The notes: generated from the sequence alone by a model not told the origin. Shown: positions 1 through 13,539, counted from the stretch's first letter. The stretch: DNA of 64,000 nucleotides from Pyxicephalus adspersus (GCF_032062135.1 NC_092859.1:129086600-129150599); one strand, 5' to 3'. Program-made: numbers and translations.

Positions 1-351
1 ATGGAATTTCTGTATTGATTCTGTGATTGATTAAAGGAATATTTTTTGATTTTTGCTGTATGTATACCTGGAAATGGAATGTAATCAACAAATGTAAATT
101 TTTAAAAGTATATTTTACATACTTTTCCTCTCGGTCTCCCCATCTGTTTATGTCTCTGCATTCAAGCATAGCGCCGTCCGTCCATTGTTTACACCTCGTC
201 TGAAAATCTGTTTATCCCTAGGCGCTCCTATGCACCGTATCCCCAGACCTATGAGGATAATATATGACCTTTTAAATATTAATAGGTATGTGGAGGGTGC
301 TGTGACTTTGCAGCACCAGTGTCCCAGTGTCAAATCTTAGCCAGGACAAGT

Positions 352-452
352 ATACTTCTTCAGGTATGTGTGGAGTTTTGTATGTTCTCTCGGTTTTGGA
401 TGTTTCCTCCCACATCCCTAAAGTGTACGTTAGGTAATTGCCCTCCCGCCAA
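352..452 (+). mobile_element. tRNA-derived SINE fragment
   Basis: TGGAGTTTTGTATGTTCTC followed by TTTCCTCCCACATCCC and TACGTTAGGTAATTG, a diverged middle section of the SINE. Confidence 0.5.
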
Positions 453-500
453 ATGGGCCTTGGTTTACGTTAATGACATATGACCATGATAGATACATTA

Positions 501-654
501 CAGTCCTATTTAGCTGGTTGCACCACCCGGCACTTTTCAATAACAACACGGCTATTTTTGGGTGGTTATTGAAAAGCTGGGTCACAATACAGGGGTGCCA
601 CCTGCCTACAGCTTCCTTCTACCCAGCTGAAAAAAACTTCAGGGAGCAACATTG
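501..654 (+). mobile_element. Hairpin element copy A, 5-bp target duplication
   Basis: Begins CAGTCC and ends near ...GCAACATTG. It carries the internal hairpin (CACTTTTCAATAAC ... GGTTATTGAAAAG) and the GGGTCACAATACAGGG block shared by the family. CATTA at 496-500 and 655-659 is an exact 5-bp flanking duplication. Confidence 0.8.
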
Positions 655-2260
655 CATTAGATTGCAAGCTCCTCTATGAGACAGTAAGTGACATGTTAAA
701 GACTCTGTAAAGCCCAATGGAAAATATCAATATTAAATAATTGGTAAATAAAGACATAATATTTTAGGAAAGTATAGAGACATATATTTACCAGGCTAGG
801 CAATGTATTCTATTTATTTAAAGTAGAAACCCCTTCTACAATTCCATTGATACTAAAGACATAATATAATAGATAAATATAGATAAGTTCACTTCCAAAA
901 CCAGAAATTTTCAGCTTTCGTGTAAAATGCAATTTTTTCTTCCATTCAGTGTCAGTTGCAAGCTCACACCAAATGCAGGTAAGCTAAATTTTAAATAACT
1001 TAATTATATGACTGCATTTCACCTGCCCGTGTTGCATTTGTTTCAACATGTCCAATAAGAGCATTCACACTGTAGGCAATGCAGGACAAATGCAGCCCTT
1101 TCTTGTCATGTTCCCATGAAGAATACATTAGATTATACCTCTCCAATACCTACCAAAAAACCAATACCTATTTTAGGTGCCTTGACCCTTTAAAATTTTG
1201 TTTTGTCTAAAAGTTACAGAACAGATACTTAGCGGTCAATTAGAATAATAATCCATCATTTTCAAAATTGAAAGCATAATTGAAGTTGAGATCATTGTTA
1301 GTATTATTTAATAAGTGACTTCAAAGAATTACAGTCCCCCTATAGGAGAAGGGGCTGCCTGATTGGCGTCTCTAAACAGGGGGTTGCAGGAACAATGGTT
1401 CAGGAGAGGGTCAAGTAGACAGATGTAAGCCGCTGGGAACAATTACATGATTGAGGCTGGAGTGTGTATGAGAACAGGCGGATAAGGGTATGCATACCTG
1501 ACGTGAAGTTTAATAAGGAAAAGGCTAACTATAACTATGATTGAGTCTGATTACTGAAAAACATATTTATTTTATTCAATTGAACACTAAAATATGCATC
1601 CCTGGAAATAATTAACCTTCTGCTCAACGTTAAATTTCATTGAAGATCACTTTTGTCAGGACAGAGGTGCTTTTGCCAAAAAGTCAAGGCATTTACTCCT
1701 ATTACTTACTACTACTTACTAGAGAAATTATTAAAGAAAATTGGAATAAACCCTTTTGGCGTTGAATGGTTTCTTGTAGACGGGAAGATGTCATTGTCCT
1801 CTTACAGCCTTTGGTTTCACAGTTATGCCACCTGGCCAAGGATCTCCATGCACTACAAGGTAGAATCCAACGGAACATCGGGGAAACTAGAATCTCTCCT
1901 ATTTTAAAGTGTCCTGTCTTTCCGGAAATATGGAGACTTTTATTTAACCACAACTAAATATAATTTTTTCGCTGGCTATCATTCTGACTCTCTGCCTCCA
2001 GTACCCTTTGACTTGCTAACTTAGAGTCAGTTGGTACATCAGCAGCTCTGATTTTTCTTGCTGTACAAAGGTTTTGTAACTTGAATTCTGAGACGTCCAA
2101 ATAAAGGCCATTTTTTATTGGATTGTCGGCAATTCCCTATCCAAAGACCTGTACAATAAATTCTGGTTGAGTCAGTTGATTTCAAACTAACGTAAACAGA
2201 TTCAGTTTAAATGTTACAGTATCTGGTGGCAGCTCATCCCTCTCAGAAATGTTTACTCAA

Positions 2261-2425
2261 TTGTGTTCTCCCCAGCCCCTTTTAGCCAGGTGCTCCACCC
2301 GGCACTTTTCAGTAACCATCTGGCTGTTTTTGGGTGGTTACAAGAGTTGAGTCACAATACAGAGGCTGCCATCCGCCTACAATTTCTTCCCACCCGGTTT
2401 AAAAAAATGCCTGAGTTGCATACTG
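2261..2425 (+). mobile_element. Hairpin element copy B
   Basis: Contains GTGTTCTCCCCAGCCCCTTT, then the CACTTTTCAGTAACC hairpin arm and GAGTCACAATACAG. Flanks CTCAA (2256-2260) and CTTAA (2426-2430) match at four of five bases. Confidence 0.75.
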
Positions 2426-3163
2426 CTTAAAAATTATACACATCTCAATGCCTTCTAACTCTTTAACTGTACTTGATTTATTGGTTTAATGGTGGATAGT
2501 TCCCAAGTATGGGGATGCTTGGGGTTTTTCCCTATGTTGTATTGCTCAGACCTGAGTCATGTGGGAAGGGCAATATTATCATCCAACCATGGTTGACTCC
2601 TGCATGGGGCATGGTTGAGGGGCATGGTTGGGTGAGTATAGCGTGCTGGGGTGGGGAATGTAACGACCAGTCAAGGTTTTTCCATATGCTTGATAAGTTT
2701 TGATATTTAGATCTGCCAGCTGGAACTTTTAGAAGCTACCTATAGCTACTTAAATCTATCTCCTGATCTATCTAAAAAAAGACCCAATGAAGAGATGGTC
2801 ATTTCTCGCCTTTGGAAACATTTTTTTTCTGTTTATGTGCTCAGTGGTTAAAATACAATTTCCGGTTTGGATTCTAAAAGGTGAATTTTTACCTTCATCA
2901 CATTACCAAAAGCCCATGCTGTTGTGGATGGATTTGTAGTTTGGGATGCTGGTTGGGAAGTAGAGACAACAACCTCATATATCGAATATGTATCGGTGAG
3001 AGGAAGGGGAACCCCTATGGTCTTTGATGCTGCATTTGTAAAACCCATGCAGTTACCCTTTTGCATATTGAGTTCTGGGTTTCTAGGCAGCTCAATAATT
3101 TGTGTTTTTTTATATTTATAATTATTTGTAATACTTCATAACATCAAAATTGTATAGCAGTTT

Positions 3164-3238
3164 TATGTATAGCTCTGCGTAATATGAGGGCGTTATATAA
3201 ATCCTGTTTATTAATAATAATAATAATAATAATAATAG
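3164..3238 (+). mobile_element. SINE tail with (AAT)n
   Basis: ATAGCTCTGCGTAATATGAG, then TATATAAATCCTG and eight or so AAT units. Same tail as 62,168-62,244. Confidence 0.7.
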
Positions 3239-5176
3239 CAGTTCGCTTTATTTTCGAAGATTTAGTCTTTTATATACTTCTATCGTTTGTGCATGCGCTA
3301 AGCATAAGAATGCATTGAAGGAGCGTACTTGCACTGGGTTCATTGTACTATATGGGCTCCACTATTCATCCTCACATGGGACCTTGCAAGTTGAAAAGCT
3401 TTGAGCTTTGTGTAAAGGCATTTGTACGTATATTTTTATTAAAATGAACTCAGTATACCAAATCATTCAAAAGGTGTGGTAAATGTAAACATTTACTGCT
3501 ATATTAATTTTTATGATTGTTTGCCATCAACACCTGTTTTTATTTAACGCACACCAGTCACACAGATACAGTTGTAAAATAAAGTCATTGTTGTTAAAGC
3601 TTTCAGACATTTTTTTTTACATTTGTTGTTATCTGATTAGTGTATTCTATGGGTAAGGGTGCTGGAATTTGGGGTTTTACTTTATTTAATGTTAGGAGAT
3701 GGGCAGGTGATTCTATTCCAAGATGAGCAGCGTCTTGCATGTAAGCAGAGATTGGGAGTAGGTGTGGAGTGATATGTAAAGACATCATTAAGCCATGCAT
3801 TTTGTTTGTAGCCTTCATGTAGGCAGATCTAAATACTTGCTGGTGATCTCTTTAAATACATTATTAAGGTAATTGTTGTATCTGTCCTAATACCAGGCAT
3901 CTGTATTCACCTACACATCACCACTCAGGAAGAAAGGATCAGCTCAAACAACCAATTAGAATCTCCTGCAGTGCACATGTGCTGGTAGGGGAATGCAGAT
4001 ATCAGTGTGCTGCTACTCTTTTATCATCCAATCAGAAGCAGGGATGACCAGGCCGTATATTAATGTAGAACCTGACTGTTCTTCCTGGCAGAAATACATG
4101 TAACATAGCATCAGATGAACTCCAGATTGTTTGAAAATTAAAACACTTTAAATTTATGTATTTTATTTGTCTGTATAGCTGTTTGCCTGGCATTTCACTG
4201 TAAAGACTTGTACGTGTCAACGCAATCTGTGTCACCTTTTACCAATATTTCCCAAATTGAAATATTTTGCCTAGCGTTTGCACATGAAAACTTTTACTAG
4301 CATTTGTGCAGATGGTTTCTACATGGCAGCACATAAATCCAAATTTGACAAGAATGCCCATGGATTACATGAGTGGATCAGAGGTTGCAATAAATCTGAT
4401 AATCCTTGTCTGAAGACAGAGACAGCTGACTGTTTAAAAACAAATGTTGTAAGCCAGTATTATGTACATTCGGTATTTTACACAACGTAATTCTTTTTTT
4501 CTCATTATGTTGATAAATGTAACTGAATGTGACACTTAGGGTCATTTTAGTGGGAAATATTTGGGGGTAGTTTTCTGCCACAGGCGCAACTATGGTCCCA
4601 TCCATTTTTTAGTGTTAGGAACCATTTGTTCTAGTGGCTGAGGTGGAACGCAGCACGGTTCCAGAAAGCAATAAGTCTTTTACGTGATTGCTTTCAGAGG
4701 AACTGCTGTGCAGCTACAACTGTATGCAATTTTATCAAATGTGTTTAAAAGTGCAGCTTCTCATTTATTGTTGTATATTTAGTAGTAGTTTGTCACATTC
4801 AGTAGACTTGTTCTTGTAATGTTGAGAACATTTTGCAGATTTCCAATCTGCTTCATTGGTTAATGAACTGATGGCGGGGCTTGAAGATTTCTGCTTTATT
4901 CAGCCTAATGTTTCAAATGCAGGAGGTGTGTGCTTGACAGCCTGGACTCACGGGAGAATTCAAAGAGCAGTGTTCACATCACTCTGTAATCACCTCTGTC
5001 CACATCATGGACCAAAGCAGAGGACCCTGCATGTCATTGCATTCTTATTGGATGTTTAGGGTCCAGGCTCTCAACCTATCTATAGGTTTCATGTACTACA
5101 TTTTTTTTCATATATAATATTAACAGGAGTGAAACTGTTTGGCAGGTGTAACTCATAACTCGAGTTTAGATCAGCC

Positions 5177-5340
5177 CAGTATTTGCCCCAGAATTTTTTT
5201 TAAACTGAATGAGAAGAAGCTTTGAGCAGGTGGGAGCCCTAGTAATGTGACATTAAAATACATTTCAGAAACCACCCACAAATGGCCGACTGAAATGTGC
5301 CAGGTGGTGTACCCAGCTAAAAGTGGTTGGGGAGAAAACG
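5177..5340 (-). mobile_element. Hairpin element copy D (diverged)
   Basis: Reverse-orientation copy: CCCAGAATTTTTTTTAAACTG near the left end and GGTGTACCCAGCTAAAAGTG near the right. No clear flanking duplication. Confidence 0.7.
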
Positions 5341-5647
5341 ACATCTTATGAGTTGTTTAGTCCTGGTTCCATAACTTAAGGTTTAGGTGGACTGAACTAG
5401 CTAGGGCTAAGGTCTGTCTATCACCAGTCCTCCAGGGCCACTAACCGGCCAGGGCCAAACAGAACATGTTTCTAATTTTACTGCCAGAAATACTAAAAAT
5501 GTTATGTGGATTTTAACTCTTGAAGACTGACGTTAGGTAGCCCAGATCTAGAACATACAAGACTTTTTAAATCTTCCCTGTGTAACATGATGAAATATAT
5601 ATGGTGCCAAATGTGAATAGTTTTTGGCATCATCTATCCAAATGTCT

Positions 5648-5860
5648 CCTGGAAAGGAGGTTAAAGAGCCTGGATAAGGCTTGCCAGTATTTGATTGCAG
5701 CTTGTTGTTTGGGATCCAGGCCCGCAGTGTCCTGGAAGAATTGGGTGGGCCAGGCACTCTTCAATTTTACCAGAGCAGAGATTAGGGGTGCTCTGGTGCA
5801 CCTGGCCATGAATAAAAAGGCACCCGCCTTTGTGTTAGGGGGAAGTTGTAGCCTGAGATC
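5648..5860 (+). repeat. Dispersed repeat shared (inverted) with 13,540-13,830
   Basis: TTTGGGATCCAGGCCCGCAG, CCTGGAAGAATTGGGTGGGC, CACCTGGCCATGAATAAAAA match the complement of the other copy. AATAAA near the middle suggests an LTR or a 3' end, which is not proven. Confidence 0.6.
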
Positions 5861-7362
5861 AGGTGGCTTTGAGCAGCCTGTGGGCTGGGGGAGCTGAGGA
5901 GGTCTTCAAAAGTCTGGGTCAATGGGACTGATACCCTGATAGCTATTGCAATCAGAGCCTAAGTGTAAGCTGTAATGCTGGTGGGAGCAGGACCAGGCAG
6001 CCAATATTTTGAGCCTACAGACTGTGAAACTGCAACTTAAGTTACCTGGGAGTACCTGGCTCAATCCCGGAGTAGCTGCTTGGTCGGCAGGACTTGATTC
6101 ACTCACCTGTGGGAGCTGAAGTAAGCCATTGTTGTTGTTCTTTTTCTGAAGCAGTACAGTGTATTGTGATGAGCTGATCCCCCTAACTTCACACCTGTAA
6201 TCACAAAGATTTACGAAGATCCCATGTTGTATTTTCTTAATTTGCTTAAGCTGATTCTCTTCATTATTTGATTGTACCTGAAATAGCACATGACATACGT
6301 CGGTATACTCAACTCATATCCCCACATGTAATAGACAAGGATTGTTTTCATCCTCACAACAGTATCATGATTGTTTCATTTGGGCCAGTAAGCACAAAGG
6401 ACTTTTTGAACCAGATACGGACATGACACAGACTCCAAACAAACACTCTCATGTGTAACATGTGTACTGTTCATTTCTAATCTCTGCCGCAGATCCGAGG
6501 CAATCAACAGTCACTTATTCACATGGCGTCCACAGCAGTGGAAACATTACATCATGCAAAGATTGCACAAACAAGATTTAAACAAGCTATTCTGTGTGTT
6601 TAACAAAGTGATGATTACCGTGATACCTGTATACCAGGAATATGCAACTAAAAAATACAGAGCAAGCCTTCTCAACAATGGAAGACAAAACTACTGCTGA
6701 CAAGGAAAAGAAAGTCAAGTTTCCTAGAGTAAATTCTAACAATATTCAGAAACAATTTAACACTTGCAGAAATGTGCTAATCTCTATATACATATACATG
6801 TACAAAGTAATTTCTTCTACCCCAGGTCAATTATTCTGACATAAGTAATAGTTCTTCATCATGTCAGTTACTGCTAATGAACTCATCAGGAATTTTATTC
6901 CTTAGGAGATTACAGACTTCTACCTCCTGATGTGCACATGATCCCAATCACATGGTTAATGTATACTAATAAGTAGAAGATGAATCTTTATATAACCAAA
7001 TGTAGTTTAAGGAGGTGTGTGACTTCTTGAAATGTGCCATATAAACGCAGTTTTTCAGATTATTCTTTTATAAGCAGTATGCACATTGAGAAAAGAGAAA
7101 AACATAAGACTGGTTTTTTGACAATAAATCAACAGATTGTTTTACTAGAGCAAGAAAAAATTCCTTTGCTAGACATAGATCTCCTGTGCCAACATGGTAG
7201 TTCAAAATTACGATCAATTGTGAATATTCATAATTCATGTCTCATTTTCTGACGCGTTTCGCTCTATGGCTTCCTCAGGGGATTTAGAGCCTTAGCTAGC
7301 TGAGTAGAAACAAATACAGAAAGAAACATTGTATTATATTTATATCAATATTTAATATTTAC

Positions 7363-7417
7363 AAGTTTTACTGTTATAGTACATTAAACAATACAATGTA
7401 CTATAACTGGTAAACTT
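7363..7417. repeat. Hairpin with 23-nt arms
   Basis: Arms 7363-7385 and 7395-7417 pair with two mismatches around a 9-base loop. It lies about 80 bp after the motif GACGCGTTTCGCTC (7251). Confidence 0.7.
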
Positions 7418-7544
7418 ATAAGTTTTTTTAATCTTTTTCTCTCAATGTTCATAATCAAACCAGACTTGGCAAAAGTATGTACAATGTACAATAGGAGAAC
7501 CCTTCTTTGGTAAACAACCTTATTGTTTATTTTTTAAGGGGTAC

Positions 7545-7711
7545 CAGTGTTCTCCACAGCCCCATTTAGCTGTTTGGAGCACCCGGCACTTTTCAATAAG
7601 CACCTGGCTGTTTTTAAGTGGTTATTGCAAAGTTGGTTCACAATTCAGAGGTTGCCACCCACCTACAGCTTCTGCCCACCCAGATTAAAAAATTTTTTTT
7701 GGAGAATACTG
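7545..7711 (+). mobile_element. Hairpin element copy C
   Basis: Begins CAGTGTTCTCCACAGC and ends TTGGAGAATACTG. Flanks GGTAC (7540-7544) and AGTAC (7712-7716) match at four of five bases. Confidence 0.78.
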
Positions 7712-7888
7712 AGTACATCAGTGTAAGTAAGGAGAATGGAAATATGCTGGATTGATGTTCCCACAGGTCTGCAAAGTAAATTTATGCCCACCATTGGTGT
7801 CATACAAATTCAGTCAGTAAAGTGTGAAAGTCAGTGATCAATGTCAGGAAATTTAGATCATCACTTATCCCCATCAGTCCATCTAGAT

Positions 7889-8372
7889 CAGGGTTGTCAA
7901 ACTCTGGCCCGCGGGCCATATCTGGCCCACACGGTTCTTTTGTTTGACCTCCAAAGGAATCCTAAATATGAATTGCAGCTGGCCTGCCGCTGCATTGCAA
8001 TAGTGCTGCTACTACAATTCCTGCCATCACTCGCGTCTATAGACCAGCGGCCTCTCTGCCTATGCGTGCCGGGAAGTAAGGAATTAATGCCCCGAATTGT
8101 AGTAGCGGCATCACTCACGTCTATAAACCAGAAGCCTCCCTGCCTATGCGTGGCCCCGCATTGTACTGTTTTATAGACGCAGGAAACTGTAGTAGCGGTG
8201 CTATTTCAGTGAAGTGGAAATTCCGGTCACTCATAACATTAGGCCCTGCATTGGAATGTTTTCTTGACACAGGGAATTGTAGTAGTGGTTCTGTTTCAGT
8301 TTTAAGTTTGGCCCGTGACTTTGTCTAAGTTTTTAATTTTGGCCCACTGTGTATTTAAGTTTAACACTCCTG
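7889..8372 (+). mobile_element. hAT-type non-autonomous element, 8-bp target duplication
   Basis: Ends CAGGGTTGTCAAACTC and GTTTAACACTCCTG form imperfect terminal inverted repeats. ATCTAGAT is repeated exactly at 7881-7888 and 8373-8380. The interior contains several TGTAGTAGCGG-type subrepeats and no transposase. The 8-bp duplication with a CTAG core is characteristic of hAT transposons. Confidence 0.92.
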
Positions 8373-9587
8373 ATCTAGATGATGTCGACATCCATGTGGA
8401 TGAACACTGCAGGGTTTTACCTGACAAGAGTTGGATAAGCCCCACTGATAATATCCTCTGTTCTGGATTTTTTTTTATGATTTATTAGTTTATTTATTAC
8501 ACTCATTTGTGCTTTTTTATCAGTATCATAGATTGATGGGATTACCACAACAGCTGTTAGCATAATAATAATAGACATTTAAATATTAGTGATCACTGTA
8601 CTTTTCTATGAAAAGTAGGAAGATTATGGTTAATAATTGGGGGGTGCGGGGGTTGCTACACATAACTTCCTGAAAGCAGGAACATCCATTCTGAACTTCC
8701 ATGATTGTAAGAACTGAAACATAACAAATGAAAGGAGTGAGCCACGAACAACAAGGCTTAGTAGGAAAGGATGGATGGTGGGTGTCCTCCAGCCACAGAA
8801 TGAGGTTGGGTCTGTCTGACTTGCTGCATCCTTTTATTGCAAAATATGCTCATTGTGTGTAATGACAGAAATTTCAGTGCAGGAGAGGGGACAATGTACA
8901 AGATGGAAGGTAGAACTTTAAAAGGATTATACATTTTAAATGGATACTCTGAGAGGATGTTTTCATTGCACCGCACCCTTATCTTCACAAATACCAAAGA
9001 ACTTTCTTTCCCCAGCAGGGAAGGTTTGCATGGGTTTTGATGGTGCTAAAAATCAACACTAACAACATATGTTAAAAACGATTTGTTGCAATTTATTATA
9101 TAATATTATAAAAAACCTATCACAATAGAATGTATACTTTCAATGTGCAAAATGACAATTGAGCAATCACACAATTTGTATTGATACACAATAACTTTTA
9201 CAGTCCTTAACGCGTTTCACCAGTAGGCTTCACCAGAAGGACAGAACGTTATTAGTACCGCATCTATGTATTTGTTCCTATAGTAGTTAATGATCAGATG
9301 ATTCAGATAGTAGTCAATATCATTTCACTGAAATTTTGTTTTCGAAAAGCAAGATTGTTTATTTAAAACCAATAACACAGATTTTTTTTATGCGGTTAAG
9401 AGTGATGTGACCCCATGGTGGTATAGGCAATATCTTCCAATGCACCACAGTGTGTATCACCAAAGAGATAAAATATCACGTTTGGTTGTATTTTCTTCAG
9501 ATTAGAACAGAATAGAGCACTTTTTTTTTCTTTAATAGTTTATCCTACTGGGATCACTCACTGCTTCCTGTCTGCTAACTTCTAAAG

Positions 9588-9631
9588 CAGGGATGCCCAA
9601 CAGGTGGATCCCGAAAGTGTGGACACCCCTG
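9588..9631. mobile_element. 44-bp miniature hAT-like insertion
   Basis: CAGGGATGCCCAAC at the left and GTGTGGACACCCCTG at the right form imperfect inverted ends only 44 bp apart in total. TTCTAAAG is repeated exactly at 9580-9587 and 9632-9639. This looks like a hAT element deleted almost down to its ends. Confidence 0.75.
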
Positions 9632-10317
9632 TTCTAAAGTATTATACAATGTCATTCTGCAACACTTTATATTTCCAGGGAAAGAATATAATTCTAACAA
9701 TGAAGCATGCAGTGATTTTGTGTATTTCCTGGTCAGATTGGAAACCTTGGATGAGCTCTTACTTGAATGCTTGTGATGCTTCAAGGACATGTCTGTACGA
9801 AACAGAAGCCATTGTGTTTGTGCCAGACAGCCCAGGGGCCCTCAGCTGCCTCTTCATAGGGAGCATTCTCCATGGATACTGGGGATCAGGAGGATACAAG
9901 TGCTGCTCTTGTCCTAGACAGGGCTATGTTTGGCTACAGATCTAATTGAGTGTTTCCTATATAGTCCCCATTTTTAGCTTCTTTTATAATTTGGGAAATT
10001 TCTTTACACAGTTTGTAATACATTGAATTATTAAAAATAAACCAAAAATATTTGCAGTTTTGGATCTTAGTGAAATGAGATGAATACACCATTTTTAAAG
10101 CTGAACTTCATGCAGAAAATTACAGAGAATGCAATTACATGTTAAAAAAGTCAGTGTTTTGAATGCAACAGGTGCAAGTGCTTTGATTTAAAGTGTAACT
10201 ATAGCAAAATCCTCAATCAGGCAGGACGTTATTGGAAAAAAGGGACAGGTGATGTCCATTCTGTAATAAAACAGATCTACCTCACTGCTCACTACCTTCT
10301 TTATATGTCCTGGAAGA

Positions 10318-10380
10318 GAAAAAGAAAAAGATGGCGGCACTCCCAATGAAATGGGGGCAGAGGAGTGTATTTAAAGAGTT
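10318..10380 (+). repeat. Repeat fragment with a YY1-like motif
   Basis: AAGATGGCGGC at 10328-10338 in a purine-rich context, with a TAAAGTGTAACTATAGC end about 140 bp upstream. A third copy of the motif found in the 28,440 and 60,455 repeats. Confidence 0.4.
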
Positions 10381-10734
10381 GCGTCCAGACAGGTATGTTT
10401 TTTTCTATTGCAAAGCGATATCACCTATTCCTTCTGCATTAAAGGATATGTCCGATCGCAACTTCCCAGTCACAGGCTGGAGGCAGGGAGCTGACCAAGC
10501 TGCATTGCCTAACTACAGTAGAGGAAAGTCAGGTCACCAACCTGGCTGTGCTGTGTGGCAGGGTTGTGTTAATCCCAAAACTGGAAGAATAAAAGTGTAA
10601 AGCCAGGAAAAAACAACTCTCATATATCTGTGTGTTGTAGCTGTTTGTTATACAAGAACAATACAAGGTGAATTTATTTTCATTGTTGTAGGTTACTATA
10701 CTTAAACATTAGCTTTTACTTTGTCCATTTAGGT

Positions 10735-11083
10735 CAGAGGTGTCAAACTCAAATACACAGGGCCAAAATTAAAAACTTGGACAAAGTCAGACTTGAAGTT
10801 TATTGAAAAAATTGAGGAAGTTTTTCATTAGATGTAAAACCTTTTATTATGGAAACAAAGAGGTTTTGCTTAACCTTCACCACTGCTACAATGCGGGTCC
10901 ACGCATAGGCAGAGAGGCCGCTGGTCTATAGACGCGAGTGATGCCGGCAATTGTAGTAGCGGCGCTATTTCAATGCAGCGGAGGGCCAGCTGCAATTCAT
11001 ATTTAGAAATCCTTTGGGGGAGGGCCAAAAAAATTCCTTTAGTGGGCCAAATTTGGCCCTTGGGCCAGAGTTTGACACCCCTG
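10735..11083 (-). mobile_element. hAT-type non-autonomous element, 8-bp target duplication
   Basis: Same family as 7889-8372 in reverse. Ends CAGAGGTGTCAAACTC and GAGTTTGACACCCCTG; ATTTAGGT is repeated at 10727-10734 and 11084-11091. Confidence 0.92.
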
Positions 11084-11599
11084 ATTTAGGTAATACAATG
11101 TCTATTAAAAGGCCCTTTTCCAACTCACTGATACCCATCCTTTTGTCAAAGCCAGCACCAAAATATCACTGGCCCCCAATGTCAGAGTCCAAAGGAAACG
11201 GGGACACCAGCACCTCCCCATGTCTCAGTGCTCGGGTCCACAAACTGACCACTAGACCTAATACATGGGAGGAAGTCACATACCCAGAAGGAGAGGCAGG
11301 GAGTACTGGAGAGAATTGGTGGGTTTGGGGGTTTTTGATATACACTGTTTGTCTGGAATCGGCAATGTCTCTTTACAGTGTAATCTATCTGCTTCACAAA
11401 TGCCTAGGTAACCCAGAATTTAATCTTCTTTTGACGTTTTAATATTTTTATTATATTTTGACATTTCCCAATGGATAAGATGATGATGGGTTATTATGCC
11501 CTCATAGGGTCAAGGTGGACTCTTTGTATTAAGCTAGCTGACTTGTAGTTGGGCATACTATGGTGGGCATGTATGGGCATTCAGAATAATGATCGTATG

Positions 11600-11768
11600 C
11601 AGTGTTTAACCCATACATTTTTTTAAGCTGTAGGTGGAAGAAACTGTAGGTAGGTGGCAGCCCCTGTATTGTGACCCAACTTTTCAGTAACTACCCAAAA
11701 ACAAGCTGGGTGGTTACTAAAAAGTGCCAGGTGGTGCGCTCAGCTAAAAGGAGCTGGGGAGAACACTG
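11600..11768 (-). mobile_element. Hairpin element copy E, 5-bp target duplication
   Basis: Starts CAGTGTTTAACCC and ends GCTGGGGAGAACACTG. GTATG is repeated exactly at 11595-11599 and 11769-11773. The internal hairpin arms are 11680-11696 and 11708-11724 (17 nt, two mismatches). Confidence 0.85.
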
Positions 11769-13539
11769 GTATGCTGGACATGCAACTTTTGAAAAAAATG
11801 CAACAAATGGGACCACTTTACCCACTAATCTACAACCCTGTAAATGTCTACTCATTGTTTAATTTCTGTTTTATACATTTTGGATTTATTTCTCGGGAAG
11901 ATTTATAGTGGAAAGCCTTATAGCCGTATACAACATCTATTAATAAGTTTGTCTTTGAAATAGCCGATTTGGTATTACGTTATTAGTCACAATTGCTTAT
12001 GAATTCTTCATTTTCAAGGCTTGTAATAGGCTTACAGGTCTTATCCATGGAAGTATCCCTTAGTTAATCTCAAGTTGTTTTAAGCACACTGAGCTAAATA
12101 TAGTCAGCTTTGTCCTGGAATGTATTACTTTCTTTCTTTTGATCTAAATATGAAATTCATTGTCTCATTTTAAGCATTTTATAATTAAAGCTCAACTCTT
12201 GTCAAAATAGTTAGGGGTCTATTTGTAAATGTTTTCTTCATGATTCACCCAACTGTTTTCCAAAATGTACACCATTCGGATACTGGTTTCTAAAATGTAT
12301 GAGACGTCAGTAAAAGTTGATGCTCACATTTTTTAATTGAATACAATGTAAAAATGTGTTTAATGTGTAAAAATAGCCAGTAAAAGTTTTGTACATTTTA
12401 GACAATATTATAAAAAAGCATTTTTTGCTATAATTCTCTAATTTGGAGCCACCCTTGCAGCAACTCTTTTCTGCCACTAGATACCACGTAATTATACCAA
12501 CTTTATCTGAGCCCACCCTGCCATCTAATTCTACCCCATTCCCTCTACTTCCAGTGCTATACCTTATTTCCACTTTAATTTGGTTATTAGGAGAAAATAA
12601 ACTCCAAATTACTTCAACTTTAGGCCTGCACAAGACAAATGACGTTCTTCTTTGCTTCCATATTGCCTGGGCATTAGTAGATCAAGCATGGGCAGGAGTA
12701 AGAAGAGCGAGTTGTATAGATAGATGCAGTATATATCAAGTATAGATGCAGTATATATTACATTTTTGTTCTTGGCTGTAGATATGCTTTTAGTTAAGTT
12801 ATTAGATTTTCTACAATTAATGATTTAGATCTAATCAGTGCATAATGGCACATGTGATACATTGCACTTTAACATTCAGTCATTGAGGCAGCCCATTTAA
12901 ATTGAAGAGGTTGAAAAGACATCCTAACATGCATGAAAAAAAGCAAAACTCAAGAATATATACTTATTGGTAAAACGTTGGTGCATTCAGATGCTGTTTA
13001 AAATGTAGGACAGCACGGCACATGCTGCAGATGGTCCCATGGCTAGCAAGTGTATTGGTCACTCAGCTGCATGAGATTCCAATCTTGTACACAGCTGAGC
13101 TCTCATTGCGATTGAATGCCATTGTGGAGTCAATATTCTTTTTTAGATTGAGTCGTCAGTGATGTGGATGATGTACATTATTTTTCTAAATAAAATTCAC
13201 AGTAATAATGATCATCACTTTCAGATGGCCTTTCTATTCTTTTTGGTTCAGTAAATCTGGAAGTAAGCAAAGTCTACATGCAGAGATATTACGGCTTTGT
13301 TTTACCATCGGCTTTCTTTATGCATAAGCAAAAATATTCTTGCTTTACATAAATAGTTTGATATATATGTGTGTGTATGTATATAGTGCTTCCAATGCAC
13401 TCGCTGCAGAGAGGCGTTTCAGTTCAAACCTCAAGGCATTTTGGCCACTTTTATTCACAAAAACCATTAACACAAAGCAAATTTCAATTTTTTTCTCGCA
13501 GGGGTTCAGCATCATCACATTGAAAACACAAATTTAGCC

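Noticed and set aside
7841..8328. 111-codon + frame and neighbours
   Set aside because: They lie inside a hAT-type non-autonomous element; a matching frame occurs in the copy at 22,887 because the repeats are homologous.
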